From the NCBI RefSeq assembly GCF_000612845.1, contig NZ_CCAT010000087.1:1-54038 (forward strand): a stretch of 54,038 nucleotides of DNA. The letters are read 5' to 3'. This document shows, piece after piece, positions 34,493 to 44,522 of this stretch (position 1 is the stretch's first letter; each line of letters begins with the position of its first letter). Made by a program: the position numbers and the translations under genes. Origin of the DNA: Clostridium ihumii AP5. Its GTDB lineage: Bacteria > Bacillota > Clostridia > Clostridiales > Clostridiaceae. Below the pieces are notes generated by a model. The model saw nothing but the letters and a program-made list of their open reading frames with translations. It was not told the origin of the DNA and ran no database searches.

Positions 34493-35515
34493 ATGGAGAT
34501 TTTAGACTTAATTAAAGACTATGATAGTTTATCCATTATCGGCATGAATAAAAATGTAGGTAAGACCACTACATTAAATGAAATATTGAATAAGTCTAGG
34601 GGAAAATATTCCCTAGGGCTTACTTCAATAGGGCGAGATGGAGAAGAACTGGACAGAGTAACAGCAACTGAAAAACCACGAATATATATTGAGAAAAACA
34701 CAATTATAGCAACAGCTAAAGAATGTTTACTTAATAGTGATATTACAAAGGAAATTCTAAAAACTACTAATATTAATACTCCAATGGGAGAAATTGTTAT
34801 ATGTAGAGCTTTAAGTGATGGATATGTTGACTTAGGTGGTCCTTCAGTAAACTCTTATATGGCTGATATAAAAAATGAACTTCTAAACTTAGGGTGTAAT
34901 CTTGTAATTGTTGACGGCGCATTAAATAGAAAAACTTTTGCATCTCCCACAATAACAAAAGCTACTATTTTATCTACTGGTGCAGCACTTTCAAGAAGCA
35001 TGTTAAATGTTGTAGAAGAAACAGCACATACGGTAAAACTTTTGAGTTTGCCCCATGAAACAGATAAGGAAGTTTTAAGAATATGTGAGGAAGAGCTAAA
35101 AAATGTAAGAGTTGGTGTTATATATAAGGACTTAAGTTTTAAAACTTTAGATGTTAAAACATCCTTAGATGCAGCTAAGGAAATTGTATCGCTTTTAGAC
35201 GAAAATTCAGTGTATGTATGTATAAAAGGCGTTTTTACTGAAAGCTTAATAGAAGATATTATGAAATTAACACCTATGTATAAAAATGTTATTTTTCTTT
35301 GTGAAGATGGAACAAAACTGTTTATATCAAAGGAAACGTTATATAAATTTACAAAGCAAGGTGGATGTATCAAAGTTTTAAAATCAATAAAAGTTCTATG
35401 TGTTACTACAAATCCAAAGTCGCCATATGGGTATGAATTTGATAAGGTTAAATTTGTAAAAGCCTTGAAAGAAAAAATTGATATACCAGTTTTTGATGTA
35501 GTTGGAGGTATATAG
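34493..35515 (+). CDS. kamB: Lysine 5,6-aminomutase reactivase subunit KamB
   Basis: This 340-aa protein has an N-terminal P-loop (GMNKNVGKTT, residues 17-26), which makes the ATG at 34493 necessary even though its ribosome site is weak. The family is conserved in lysine 5,6-aminomutase operons and is annotated as a reactivase partner of KamC, presumably exchanging damaged cobalamin from KamDE. The motif DGALNRKTFASPTITKATI near residue 140 is typical. The kamA-kamB gap contains a small hairpin rather than a Shine-Dalgarno sequence, so translation may depend on coupling to kamA. It ends two bases before kamC, with GGAGG for kamC inside its last codons. Confidence 0.85.
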   Translation: MEILDLIKDYDSLSIIGMNKNVGKTTTLNEILNKSRGKYSLGLTSIGRDGEELDRVTATEKPRIYIEKNTIIATAKECLLNSDITKEILKTTNINTPMGEIVICRALSDGYVDLGGPSVNSYMADIKNELLNLGCNLVIVDGALNRKTFASPTITKATILSTGAALSRSMLNVVEETAHTVKLLSLPHETDKEVLRICEEELKNVRVGVIYKDLSFKTLDVKTSLDAAKEIVSLLDENSVYVCIKGVFTESLIEDIMKLTPMYKNVIFLCEDGTKLFISKETLYKFTKQGGCIKVLKSIKVLCVTTNPKSPYGYEFDKVKFVKALKEKIDIPVFDVVGGI

Positions 35516-35517
35516 TT

Positions 35518-36978
35518 ATGAAGTTTTTAGATAATGAGCAAAGAAGTCAAATAGGCTTTAATTTCCTTATGGAAGAACTTCAAACCATAACTTTTTATGG
35601 AATAGAAGAAAAGAAAAAAATAAAAACCTATAAAAGATGTGAAAAAGATATTTTAATAGAAGGCTTTGATAATTTAGAGAAAGTTATTAATTCTATAAAA
35701 AATAATGACAATGATTTTAAAAAGATATTAAGACTATTAATGAGAGTTAAAGACATCAAAAATTCAATTAAAAGAGCTATGAATAATGAAGTTTTAGATG
35801 AAGTTGAATTATATGAAATAAAATATTTTTCAATGATAGTTGAAGATTTAAAAATCATAGTTGATAGTTTGAATTTAGGAATCGAAGAATTAAATCTTGA
35901 CCAATTAAATGATGTTTTGGAGATTTTGGATCCAGACAATAAGAGATTATCAACATTTTATATATACGACAGTTATTCAGAAGAATTAAAAGATATAAGA
36001 AAAAGAAAAAGTGAAATAGAAAAAAGAATATTTGGATCTTCTGATGAAGAGACAATAGCTAGATTAAAAGAAGATAGGTTACTTATAGTTATAGAAGAAG
36101 AAAATGAAGAATTAAAAATAAGAAGAACTCTAACATCAAAAATTTGTAACTATGGGAAGTCTATTTTGAAAAACATGGAATGCATAGGAAAACTAGATTT
36201 TATTATAGCTAAAGCTATGATGGCAATTAAATATAATGCGGTTAGGCCTAAAATAATAAATAATATGGAGATTAAGTTTGTAGATGCATTCAATCCAGAA
36301 GTTAAATCTATATTGTCAAAACAGAACAAAGTTTTTACTAGTCAAACTATAGATTTAAAGAAAGGGACTACGGTGATAACTGGAGCTAACATGGGTGGAA
36401 AAAGTGTTACTCTAAAAACTATAGTTTTAAATTTATTATTAGGTCAAATGGGATTTTTCGTCTTTGCAAAGGAAGCATGTTTTCCAATTTTGGATTTTAT
36501 ACATTTTATATCAGATGATATGCAGTCAATTTCAAAGGGATTAAGTACTTTTGGAGCTGAAATTATAAAACTAAAGGAAGTTGTTGAGTGTGCAAAACGA
36601 GGTGATGGGTTTATAGCCTTGGATGAATTTGCAAGAGGGACAAATCCTAAAGAAGGATTTTATTTAGTAAAATCAGTAGCACTATATTTAAATAAAATGA
36701 ATAGCATAAGCTTAATTTCAACACATTATGATGGTGTAGTTGAAGAAAATATGGAACATTACCAAGTTGTAGGACTTAAAAATATGAACTTTAATAATTT
36801 AAAGTTTAAAATTGATTTAAATAAAACTAAATCAGTAGAAATAATACAAGAACACATGGAATATAGAATAGAAAAAGTATCCAGGGAAAACAAAGTTCCT
36901 AAGGATGCGCTTAATATAGCTATGCTTTTAGGGTTAGATAATGAAATTGTAGACATAGCTAAAGAGTATTATAAGTAG
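35518..36978 (+). CDS. kamC: Lysine 5,6-aminomutase reactivase ATPase KamC (MutS-like)
   Basis: This 486-aa protein has a C-terminal MutS-family ATPase domain: Walker A GANMGGKSVTLKT near residue 290, signature QSISKGLSTFGAE, Walker B FIALDEFARGT near 370, and H-loop STHYDG. It lacks the MutS mismatch-recognition and connector domains. Its N-terminal 250 residues are mainly helical, with EEENEELKIRR-type coiled coil. The location between kamB and kamDE supports an ATP-driven reactivation role for the B12 enzyme rather than DNA repair; that role is family knowledge, not proved here. Translation is probably coupled to kamB (2-base gap). No terminator follows; a 343-base gap leads to kamD. Confidence 0.85.
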   Translation: MKFLDNEQRSQIGFNFLMEELQTITFYGIEEKKKIKTYKRCEKDILIEGFDNLEKVINSIKNNDNDFKKILRLLMRVKDIKNSIKRAMNNEVLDEVELYEIKYFSMIVEDLKIIVDSLNLGIEELNLDQLNDVLEILDPDNKRLSTFYIYDSYSEELKDIRKRKSEIEKRIFGSSDEETIARLKEDRLLIVIEEENEELKIRRTLTSKICNYGKSILKNMECIGKLDFIIAKAMMAIKYNAVRPKIINNMEIKFVDAFNPEVKSILSKQNKVFTSQTIDLKKGTTVITGANMGGKSVTLKTIVLNLLLGQMGFFVFAKEACFPILDFIHFISDDMQSISKGLSTFGAEIIKLKEVVECAKRGDGFIALDEFARGTNPKEGFYLVKSVALYLNKMNSISLISTHYDGVVEENMEHYQVVGLKNMNFNNLKFKIDLNKTKSVEIIQEHMEYRIEKVSRENKVPKDALNIAMLLGLDNEIVDIAKEYYK

Positions 36979-37321
36979 AACACATTAATAAGTTTATAAA
37001 AAGTGACAAATATAGAATTATACTATATATAGTGACTAAAAGCTTTAAAAATTCAAGAAAGATAAAAGATATAAGTTATCTTCTTGTAGGGGTTATTTTA
37101 AATAGATTATTTATAGATAATAGATGATTTAAATTAAGTGATATATATTAAAAAAATAAACAAGATTAACATTTAGTTTAAGTAAATGTGTAAAGATAGA
37201 TTAGAGTATTAAAATGTTAGGTAAAAATTTTAAGATTAAATGGAAATTAGGTTTGTTTTTTTATATTAATTATTTAGTTTTTATTATCTATTATCTGTTA
37301 AATTAAAGTAGGGGGTATGGC
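36979..37321. other. Long intra-operon gap before kamD
   Basis: The 343 bases are AT-rich with no gene. A weak hairpin AAGATAA/TTATCTT-type lies near 37057-37087, with no T run, so it is not a good terminator; processing or a second promoter is possible. AGGGGG near the right end is the kamD ribosome site. I see no B12 riboswitch motifs here. Confidence 0.4.
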
Positions 37322-38881
37322 ATGATGGAAAGTAAATTAAGTTTAGATCAAGCTCTTGTTAATAGCGCTAGGGAATCAGCTAGAAACATAGCAAAAGAGA
37401 CTCAAGAGTTTATAGATAGACATACAACAGTTGCAGTTGAGAGAACTGTTTGTAGACTTTTAGGAATAGACAATGTAGACGAGTTTGGAGTACCACTACC
37501 AAATGTAGTTGTTGATAATATAAAAAATAATAATGGATTAGGAATAGGAGCAGCTAGATTTATAGGTAATGCTATGATTAAAACTGGTCTTACTCCACAA
37601 GAAATCGCTGAAAAAGTTTCAAAAGGTGAATTGGATTTAACTAAAATACCTATGCATGATGACTTTGAAGTTAAAATGGAGATAAATAAAGTTGCTAAGG
37701 AATATGTTGAAAAAATAAAAGTTAATAGAGGAAAAAGAGAAACTTATTTAGATGAGTTTGGAGATAAAAAGGGTCCTTATTTATATGTAATAGTAGCAAC
37801 AGGAAATATATATGAAGATATAACACAAGCAAGGGCAGCCGCAAAACAAGGTGCAGATATCATAGCAGTTATAAGAACAACAGGACAAAGTCTTTTAGAC
37901 TATGTTCCATATGGAATTACAACTGAAGGTTTCGGAGGAACATTTGCAACACAAGAAAACTTTAGACTTATGAGAGAAGCACTAGATGAAGTTGGTGAAG
38001 AGCTTGGAAGATACATAAGATTATGTAACTATTGTTCTGGACTTTGTATGCCTGAAATTGCAGCAATGGGAGCATTAGAAAGACTTGATGTAATGCTTAA
38101 TGATGCATTGTATGGAATATTATTTAGAGATATAAATATGCAAAGAACAATAGTAGACCAATACTTCTCAAGAATAATAAATGGATATGCAGGAGTTATA
38201 ATAAATACAGGAGAAGATAACTACCTAACAACAGCAGATGCAGTTGAAGAAGCACATACAGTTTTAGCTTCACAATTTATAAATGAACAATTTGCATTAT
38301 TTGCTGGACTTCCAGAAGAACAAATGGGACTTGGACATGCTTTTGAAATAAATCCAAATGTTGAAAATGGATTCTTATATGAACTTGCACAAGCACAAAT
38401 GGCAAGAGAAATATTCCCTAAAGCACCATTAAAATATATGCCACCAACTAAATTTATGACTGGTAATATATTTAAAGGTCATGTTCAAGATGCTTTATTT
38501 AACATAGTTACTATACTAACAGGACAAAAACTTCACTTACTTGGAATGTTAACAGAAGCAATACACACTCCATTTATGAGTGATAGAGCTTTATCAATAG
38601 AAAATGCTCAATATATTTTTAATACAATGAAAGATTTAGGCGATGAAATAAGATTTAAAGATGGCGGAATAATGGATAAGAGAGCTGCAGAAGTATTAAC
38701 TAAAGCAGCAGATTTATTACATGAAATAGAAAAAGAAGGACTATTTAGTACAATAGAACAAGGAAAATTTGCAGGCATAAAAAGACCTCTTAATGGAGGA
38801 AAGGGACTTCAAGGTGTTGTTGAAAAAGATGAACAATACTTTAACCCATTCATAGAATTAATGTTAGGAGGTGCAAGATAA
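37322..38881 (+). CDS. kamD: Beta-lysine 5,6-aminomutase alpha subunit
   Basis: This 519-aa large subunit of the PLP- and adenosylcobalamin-dependent mutase converts beta-lysine to 3,5-diaminohexanoate. The TIM-barrel subunit holds most of the PLP and cobalamin contacts; blocks such as VIVATGNIYEDITQARAAAKQ, IRTTGQSLLDYVPYG and LCNYCSGLCMPE are characteristic, and the length agrees with characterised KamD. Two ATGs stand in tandem (37322 and 37325) after AGGGGG; either gives the same protein plus or minus one residue. The stop codon TAA overlaps the kamE start (TAATG), so the two subunits are translationally coupled in a 1:1 ratio. Confidence 0.96.
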   Translation: MMESKLSLDQALVNSARESARNIAKETQEFIDRHTTVAVERTVCRLLGIDNVDEFGVPLPNVVVDNIKNNNGLGIGAARFIGNAMIKTGLTPQEIAEKVSKGELDLTKIPMHDDFEVKMEINKVAKEYVEKIKVNRGKRETYLDEFGDKKGPYLYVIVATGNIYEDITQARAAAKQGADIIAVIRTTGQSLLDYVPYGITTEGFGGTFATQENFRLMREALDEVGEELGRYIRLCNYCSGLCMPEIAAMGALERLDVMLNDALYGILFRDINMQRTIVDQYFSRIINGYAGVIINTGEDNYLTTADAVEEAHTVLASQFINEQFALFAGLPEEQMGLGHAFEINPNVENGFLYELAQAQMAREIFPKAPLKYMPPTKFMTGNIFKGHVQDALFNIVTILTGQKLHLLGMLTEAIHTPFMSDRALSIENAQYIFNTMKDLGDEIRFKDGGIMDKRAAEVLTKAADLLHEIEKEGLFSTIEQGKFAGIKRPLNGGKGLQGVVEKDEQYFNPFIELMLGGAR

Positions 38882-39669
38882 TGAGTGGCGGATTATATTC
38901 AACTGAAAATAAAGACTTTGATAAAACTCTTGATTTAACTAAATTAAAACCATATGGAGATACAATGAATGATGGTAAAGTTCAAGTAAGTTTTACACTT
39001 CCAGTTCAAGATGATGAAAGAGGTGTTGAGGCTGCTGTTCAACTTGCAAAATCAATGGGACTTGAAAATCCTAACGTTGCACATCATGAACCATTAGATA
39101 AAGAATACACTTTTTATGTAGTTTATGGTTCTTTAGTTCATACAGTAAACTATGAAGAAATTCATGTTCAAACTGTTGAAGTTGACACTATGGATATGGC
39201 AGAAGTAAGTGAATATATAAAAGAACACATAAAGAGAAAAGTTGTAATAGTAGGGGCAAGTACAGGAACTGATGCTCATACAGTTGGAATAGATGCTATT
39301 ATGAACATGAAAGGTTTTGCTGGACATTATGGACTTGAAAGATATGGAATGATTGAAGCATATAATCTTGGAAGCCAAGTTGAAAATGAAGAATTCATAA
39401 AGAAAGCAATTGAATTAAAAGCAGATGTACTATTAGTATCTCAAACAGTAACACAAAAGGATATTCACATTAAAAACTTAACAAATCTTGTAGAACTTTT
39501 AGAAGCAGAAGGATTAAGAGACAAAGTTATATTAATATGTGGAGGTCCAAGAATTACTCATGAACTTGCAAAAGAACTTGGATATGATGCTGGATTTGGT
39601 CCAGGAAAATATGCAGATGATGTAGCAAGTTTTGCAGTAACTGAAATAGTAGAAAGAGGCTTAATATAA
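38881..39669 (+). CDS. kamE: Beta-lysine 5,6-aminomutase beta subunit (B12-binding)
   Basis: This 262-aa protein carries the base-off/His-on cobalamin motif DxHxxG as DAHTVG, with His133 as cobalt ligand. Lys144 (in MNMKGFAG) forms the internal aldimine with PLP in the known enzyme. Both residues have the numbering of the Clostridium sticklandii (Acetoanaerobium) protein. The C-terminal Rossmann-like domain contains VLLVSQTVTQKDIH and LICGGPRITHELAKELGYDAGFG. It overlaps kamD by one base and is the last gene of the operon, closed by a strong terminator. Confidence 0.97.
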   Translation: MSGGLYSTENKDFDKTLDLTKLKPYGDTMNDGKVQVSFTLPVQDDERGVEAAVQLAKSMGLENPNVAHHEPLDKEYTFYVVYGSLVHTVNYEEIHVQTVEVDTMDMAEVSEYIKEHIKRKVVIVGASTGTDAHTVGIDAIMNMKGFAGHYGLERYGMIEAYNLGSQVENEEFIKKAIELKADVLLVSQTVTQKDIHIKNLTNLVELLEAEGLRDKVILICGGPRITHELAKELGYDAGFGPGKYADDVASFAVTEIVERGLI

Positions 39670-39680
39670 ATTAAATATAT

Positions 39681-39720
39681 AAAAGGCAAAGAACTAAAAA
39701 ATATGTTCTTTGCTTTTTTT
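39681..39720 (+). terminator. Terminator of the lysine-fermentation operon
   Basis: AAAGGCAAAGAAC and GTTCTTTGCTTT form a 12-13-bp stem followed by a T run, 11 bases after the kamE stop. Confidence 0.92.
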
Positions 39721-40666
39721 GATTCATAGAAGTATAAAAAATTGTAACAATGCAGGCTAAAAAATATAGACTTATACAAAATAAGAGCGATTTATATAAA
39801 AATGATACAACAATAATAAAAAATAGAACTAAATTTGAATAAAATATTAACAAAGATTATTTTACTATATAAGTAAATTTAAATTTAAAAAGATAAAAAA
39901 ACTTTTTTACATTCGAAAATAAATTATAAAACATAAAATATAGGTGTTATATATTTAATAATATGAAGTAAATTTAGGTGAATTTATCAATTTTCATGTG
40001 TAAATTTAATAGTATATAAAGTTGAATTTAGATTTAGTTAAATAATATAAATTTAAATTTATAATTAATATAAAGTTTATAAGTGTAAAGGTTTTATACT
40101 TAGGGCAAAAGTAAATGAAATAGTTTTCAGATGAAGATTTATGTTGAATAATATAAGAAATATGCATATATAAATAAATTATTTATGCTTAGTAAATTTA
40201 CTTAAATAAAATAAATATTAAGGTTTATGAAAAGTAGAAAAAAATGAAATTATTGTATTACTAAAAAAACATCTTAAAAATTTAAGAAAATAGAACAAAT
40301 ATTAAATTCAATTTAATATATCTATATTTCTTAAAAAAAATTGACAAATATTCAATTAAGAAATGTTATTACTTTTATTTGTAAAATATCTAATAATTGC
40401 AAGAAAAAAGCATTGAATATAGTTATTTAAAAAGTATAATAAATTGTAACAGAAATAAAAATATTTGTTTCATTTGTGTAGGGGTGAGAAAAATGTATAT
40501 TATAAAATAAATTTATAATTTATACTTCAACTAAAAAATTGTTGCTTCTATATAACTATAAAATAAAAAAACATTAAAGAAAAATGATGCAGAAAAGTAT
40601 TACTTAATTTCTAATGCAATATATATATTGCATTAAACTCTAGTTAATATTTAAGGGGGATTATTT
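39721..40666. other. Long AT-rich leader region before the first S8 protease
   Basis: This stretch of nearly 950 bases has no gene of normal size. A TTGACA box occurs at about 40342. A mini-frame (40493-40510, ATG plus four codons) has AGGGG eight bases upstream. A perfect 24-base palindrome lies at 40612-40635 (TAATGCAATATA and its complement). The ribosome site of the protease (GGGGG) lies at about 40655-40659. Much of this could be an untranslated leader. Confidence 0.5.
40612..40635. promoter_or_regulatory. Perfect 24-base palindrome ahead of the protease start
   Basis: TAATGCAATATA is followed directly by its reverse complement, 19 bases before the ribosome site of the protease gene. 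It could be an operator for a dimeric regulator or a stem-loop limiting access of ribosomes. Confidence 0.5.
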
Positions 40667-43600
40667 ATGAAAAAAAATTTAAGAAAGACTTTTTCTAAAA
40701 TTATGACATTAACACTTATAGCATCATTAACATTAGGTGGTGTTCCTAACGTTGCAAAAGCACAGGAAGTAGATAAACTTCTAAATATGCCTTTAACAGT
40801 TGAAGCAAAAGAAAAGATACTAAATGATTATGGTTCATATTTATCAAAATTAGATAACACTTTTGAAGAGAAAGTTAATCAAGAAGAAGTTATTAGAGTA
40901 ATTGTAGAAGTAGAAGGAAAATCTGCTCAAGAGATGAGTACGGATGGTAAGACTATTACAGAACAAGCAAAAATAAGCATAGAAGATGCACAAAAACCAA
41001 TTGTTGATGCAGTAAGTAATATTGAAGGTGTAGAAGTAAGACATAGTTATACAAATGTTTTTAACGGCTTTAGTGCAGAAGTTAAAAGGGAAGATATTTC
41101 AAAAATTGAAGAAATACCAGGTGTAAAAAAAGTTACAGAAGTTCAAAGATATATAGAAAATATAAACAATGCTAAAAAGCTTACTCAAATAGAAGATGTA
41201 TGGCAAAAATATAGCTTAAAGGGTGAAGGCATGGTTGTAGCTGTAGTAGATACAGGAATTGATTATAAACATGAAGACTTTAGTATCCCACAAGATGCTT
41301 CAAAATTAAAATTAAATAAAGAAAAGTTAGAGGGAATTAAGAAGTCTGGTGTTTTAAAGGCAGATAGAAATTCTCAAACTTACTTTAGTGATAAAGTACC
41401 TTTTGGATATAACTATGCAGATAAGAATAATGACATAGTTGATACAAGAGATGCAAAAGCACCTCATGGAGCGCATGTTTCTGGAATCATTGGTGCAAAT
41501 GGTGATGATAGTAAAATATCAGATAATAAGGCTGTAAAAGGAGTTGCACCAAATGTTCAATTGCTTGCTATGAAAGTATTTTCAAATGGCAAAAATGGAC
41601 AATATACTTATGCAGATGATCAACTAGCAGCTATTGATGATGCAGTTGCATTAGGAGCTGATGTTATAAATATGAGTTTAGGTGCACCATCTGGATTTAG
41701 GAATGATTCAGATCCAGTTGAAGATGCAATAACAAGAGCTACCAATGCAGGAGTTATGGTTGTAGTTTCAGCTGGAAATAGTGGATATTCAACAGAGCCA
41801 TATGGATTAGGTTCCTTAAATGATCAAATAACAGCTAGCAATCCAGCATTAGCAAAAGATGCTCTTATGGTAGCAAGTTATGAAAATAGTACAATAATTG
41901 ATAAGGTTATAAATTTTAAAGATAAATCAGGTAATGTTATAGTAGAAGGAGCATTTAAAGAGCATCAAGTAGATATTGAAGGTATATATAATAAAGATAA
42001 GGAAATAGCAGATGGTGGACTAGGAAAAACAGAGGAATTAGAAAATGTAAGAGGAAAAGTAGCTCTTATAAAAAGAGGAGAAATAGGTTTTACTGATAAA
42101 ATAAAGAATGCTCAATCAAAAGGTGCTATTGGAGTAATAATTTATAATGGAGATAATGATGAAACACTTATAAATATGGCAACTGATGATAGTATAAAAA
42201 TACCAGCCATATTTGTATCAAATTCAGTAGGTACTAAAGTTTTAAATTATTTAAAATCTAATCCAATATACTTTAATGGAGAAACAAAATTAGGTAGTAG
42301 TGAAAATCCAAGTAGTTCACAATATTCAGAGTTTACATCTTGGGGACCATCACCAAGCTTAGAATTTAAACCACAAGTAGCTGCCCCTGGTGGACAAATA
42401 TACTCAACATTAAATCAAGGTCAGCATGGAGTTATGAGTGGAACATCTATGTCAGCTCCTCACGTTTCTGGATCAATGGCACTATTAATTCAAGCTATTA
42501 AAGGATATGCACCAGAATTGCAAGGAAGAGAACTTATAGAGTATGCAAAAAATATAATGATGAATACTTCAGCTATAAAGATAGATAAAAATACAAATAT
42601 ACCATATTCACCAAGAAGACAAGGTGCAGGACTTGTACAATTAGAGGATGCAGTTAGAAATAAAGTTATAGTAACTAGCAACGGAAAAGCTGGTGCAGAA
42701 CTTAAAGAGATAGATGGAAAAGAAAAGAAATTTACTCTAAATATTCATAATTATGGCGATGAAGAAGTTGAATATGAATTAGAGAGTATAGGTGGTGTTT
42801 TAACACAAGATATAAGTAATGAACATGGAAAAATGATAAAAGATATATCACTTTCTAAGGATGATGCTAGTATATCATTTGATAAGAATAGTATAAAAGT
42901 TCCAGCAAAACAAGAAAAGACTATAGAAGTAACTTTAAATGTAGGAGATAATGTATCAAAAGATAGATATTTAGAAGGATTTATAAAATTAAATTCTAAA
43001 AAGAACAATAATCCTTCTTTAACAATGCCATATATAGGTTTTTATGGAGAATGGGATAATGAAAGTATGATGACTAATAATGCATGGGATGAGAGTAAAC
43101 ATCCATTTGTAGAAGCAGTTAAGAATTCAGGTGAATATCCTAAAGTTTTAGTTGAAAATTTAGCATTAAGTACAACTAGAAGATTAGGTAAAGAATCTCT
43201 AAATATACTAGGTGTTACAGGTCAAAATCCTGATAAAACTAATATCTATAATGGTAGTAAAATATCTATAAGTCCAAATGGAGACAGAGTAAATGATATA
43301 ATTTTCCCAGCTATATATTTAATGAGAAATGCTAAAACTATAACAGCAGAAGTATTAGACTCAAAGGGAACAGTTGTAAGAAGTGTTGGTTCAGCAAAAG
43401 ATTTTAGAAAAAATATGATAGCTATAGAACAAGGAAAGATACCAACACCTATGAAGGATCTAGCATGGGATGGAAAAATATTTAAGAGTTCAACAGGAAG
43501 ATATACAACTGCACCAAATGGACAATACACTTATAGATTAAAGATGAAAATTGACTTTGAAGATGCTAAGGAACAAATAGTAGATATACCAGTAAAGGTA

Positions 43601-43906
43601 GATACTTCATCACCATGGTTTAGTTTTGAAAAATGTGAAAAGTTAGATGATGGTAATGTTAAAGTATACTTTAAAGCTGGCGATGATGAGTCTGGAATAC
43701 GAGAAGATGCAAAATTCCCAATTATGATAAATGGTCAATTAAACATGAAAGATACAGAATCAGAAACAAATTACGATGAAAAAACAGGCTTGTATAGCAA
43801 AGTTCTAACAGGCTTGGATAAAGACAAGGAAAATGAAATAATAATTGGTGGATTTGATTATGCAAATAATTTAGGCGGAACTACAATGAAGATTAATGTA
43901 AAATAG
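40667..43906 (+). CDS. Secreted S8 serine protease, lactocepin/C5a-peptidase-like (copy 1)
   Basis: This 1079-aa protein has a signal peptide (1-32, ending AKAQ) and an I9-like propeptide (about 68-165). The subtilase domain (about 185-640) has Asp195 (VVDTGIDY), His267 (PHGAHVSG) and Ser594 (SGTSMSAP), interrupted by a PA-type insert (about 400-545). An Fn3-like domain (about 670-795) follows. A C-terminal region contains ISPNGDRVNDIIFP and LAWDGK, as in lactocepin-like enzymes. It should digest proteins outside the cell. There is no sortase, SLH or CWB2 anchor, so it is released or held by unknown means. It is about 185 residues shorter than its two paralogues, lacking their final Ig-like region. 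Confidence 0.92.
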   Translation: MKKNLRKTFSKIMTLTLIASLTLGGVPNVAKAQEVDKLLNMPLTVEAKEKILNDYGSYLSKLDNTFEEKVNQEEVIRVIVEVEGKSAQEMSTDGKTITEQAKISIEDAQKPIVDAVSNIEGVEVRHSYTNVFNGFSAEVKREDISKIEEIPGVKKVTEVQRYIENINNAKKLTQIEDVWQKYSLKGEGMVVAVVDTGIDYKHEDFSIPQDASKLKLNKEKLEGIKKSGVLKADRNSQTYFSDKVPFGYNYADKNNDIVDTRDAKAPHGAHVSGIIGANGDDSKISDNKAVKGVAPNVQLLAMKVFSNGKNGQYTYADDQLAAIDDAVALGADVINMSLGAPSGFRNDSDPVEDAITRATNAGVMVVVSAGNSGYSTEPYGLGSLNDQITASNPALAKDALMVASYENSTIIDKVINFKDKSGNVIVEGAFKEHQVDIEGIYNKDKEIADGGLGKTEELENVRGKVALIKRGEIGFTDKIKNAQSKGAIGVIIYNGDNDETLINMATDDSIKIPAIFVSNSVGTKVLNYLKSNPIYFNGETKLGSSENPSSSQYSEFTSWGPSPSLEFKPQVAAPGGQIYSTLNQGQHGVMSGTSMSAPHVSGSMALLIQAIKGYAPELQGRELIEYAKNIMMNTSAIKIDKNTNIPYSPRRQGAGLVQLEDAVRNKVIVTSNGKAGAELKEIDGKEKKFTLNIHNYGDEEVEYELESIGGVLTQDISNEHGKMIKDISLSKDDASISFDKNSIKVPAKQEKTIEVTLNVGDNVSKDRYLEGFIKLNSKKNNNPSLTMPYIGFYGEWDNESMMTNNAWDESKHPFVEAVKNSGEYPKVLVENLALSTTRRLGKESLNILGVTGQNPDKTNIYNGSKISISPNGDRVNDIIFPAIYLMRNAKTITAEVLDSKGTVVRSVGSAKDFRKNMIAIEQGKIPTPMKDLAWDGKIFKSSTGRYTTAPNGQYTYRLKMKIDFEDAKEQIVDIPVKVDTSSPWFSFEKCEKLDDGNVKVYFKAGDDESGIREDAKFPIMINGQLNMKDTESETNYDEKTGLYSKVLTGLDKDKENEIIIGGFDYANNLGGTTMKINVK

Positions 43907-44001
43907 AGTGAATATTACTATAAATCAATGAACAAAAAAAAGAAAATGTGAATAATATTAGAATAATATTAATAGAAAAAACTAAACTTAAATAAATAGT
44001 A
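43907..44001. other. Short gap after protease copy 1
   Basis: AT-rich spacer between the protease stop codon and the long terminator-like structure at 44002-44115. Nothing else is supported. Confidence 0.4.
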
Positions 44002-44115
44002 AAATCCCCATATGTAGTAATTTGTAGAATTAGGTTTTAAAAGACAATTTACATTAAAATTGTATTAAAAGGCTTAGTTACTAGCATTTAGTTACTGGTA
44101 TATGGGGATTTTTTT
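44002..44115 (+). terminator. Long structured terminator
   Basis: AAATCCCCATAT (44002-44013) pairs with ATATGGGGATTTTTTT (about 44099-44115) across 85 bases. An inner AGTAA/TTACT pair extends the stem, and the interior includes GACAATTT/AAATTGT. Two TTAGTTACT copies (about 44074 and 44088) offer alternative partners for AGTAA. It is unusually large for a simple terminator and may be an RNA with its own function. Confidence 0.65.
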
Positions 44116-44522
44116 ATATTTGTTAGTTGAAAATGTAAAGGAAGTAATGATGAATTTACATTATTTATAAGTGTAAATTAAATTAGCAATAAAATATATA
44201 CTTATGAAAATTGTAAACAATGATATTTAATATTAAAGAATTATTAAAGGAAATTTAAAGTTTATATATTTAGTATATAAAAAAAGTAGAGTAATATATT
44301 AAATATATATAGTAATTAAATACAATATTTAGATATAATTGCCTTTAAATCTATTTAATATAGAAATTAAAAATATAAATACAATATATAATATGATGAT
44401 AAATTAGTTAAGAAAATTTTTACTTAAAATAATTGAGTAAATGCGAATTAAATAAATTATTTAATAATTTATTTATAAACAACTTAAAAATATAAGCATT
44501 TTGTTATTTAGGGGGAATTACA
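44116..44522. other. Gene-free AT-rich upstream region
   Basis: About 400 bases of very AT-rich DNA with no supported feature except AGGGGG at 44510-44515, the ribosome site of the next gene. Confidence 0.4.

Noticed and set aside
36979-37321. Cobalamin riboswitch before the B12-dependent mutase genes
   Set aside because: No B12-box-like conserved block is present, only a weak hairpin.
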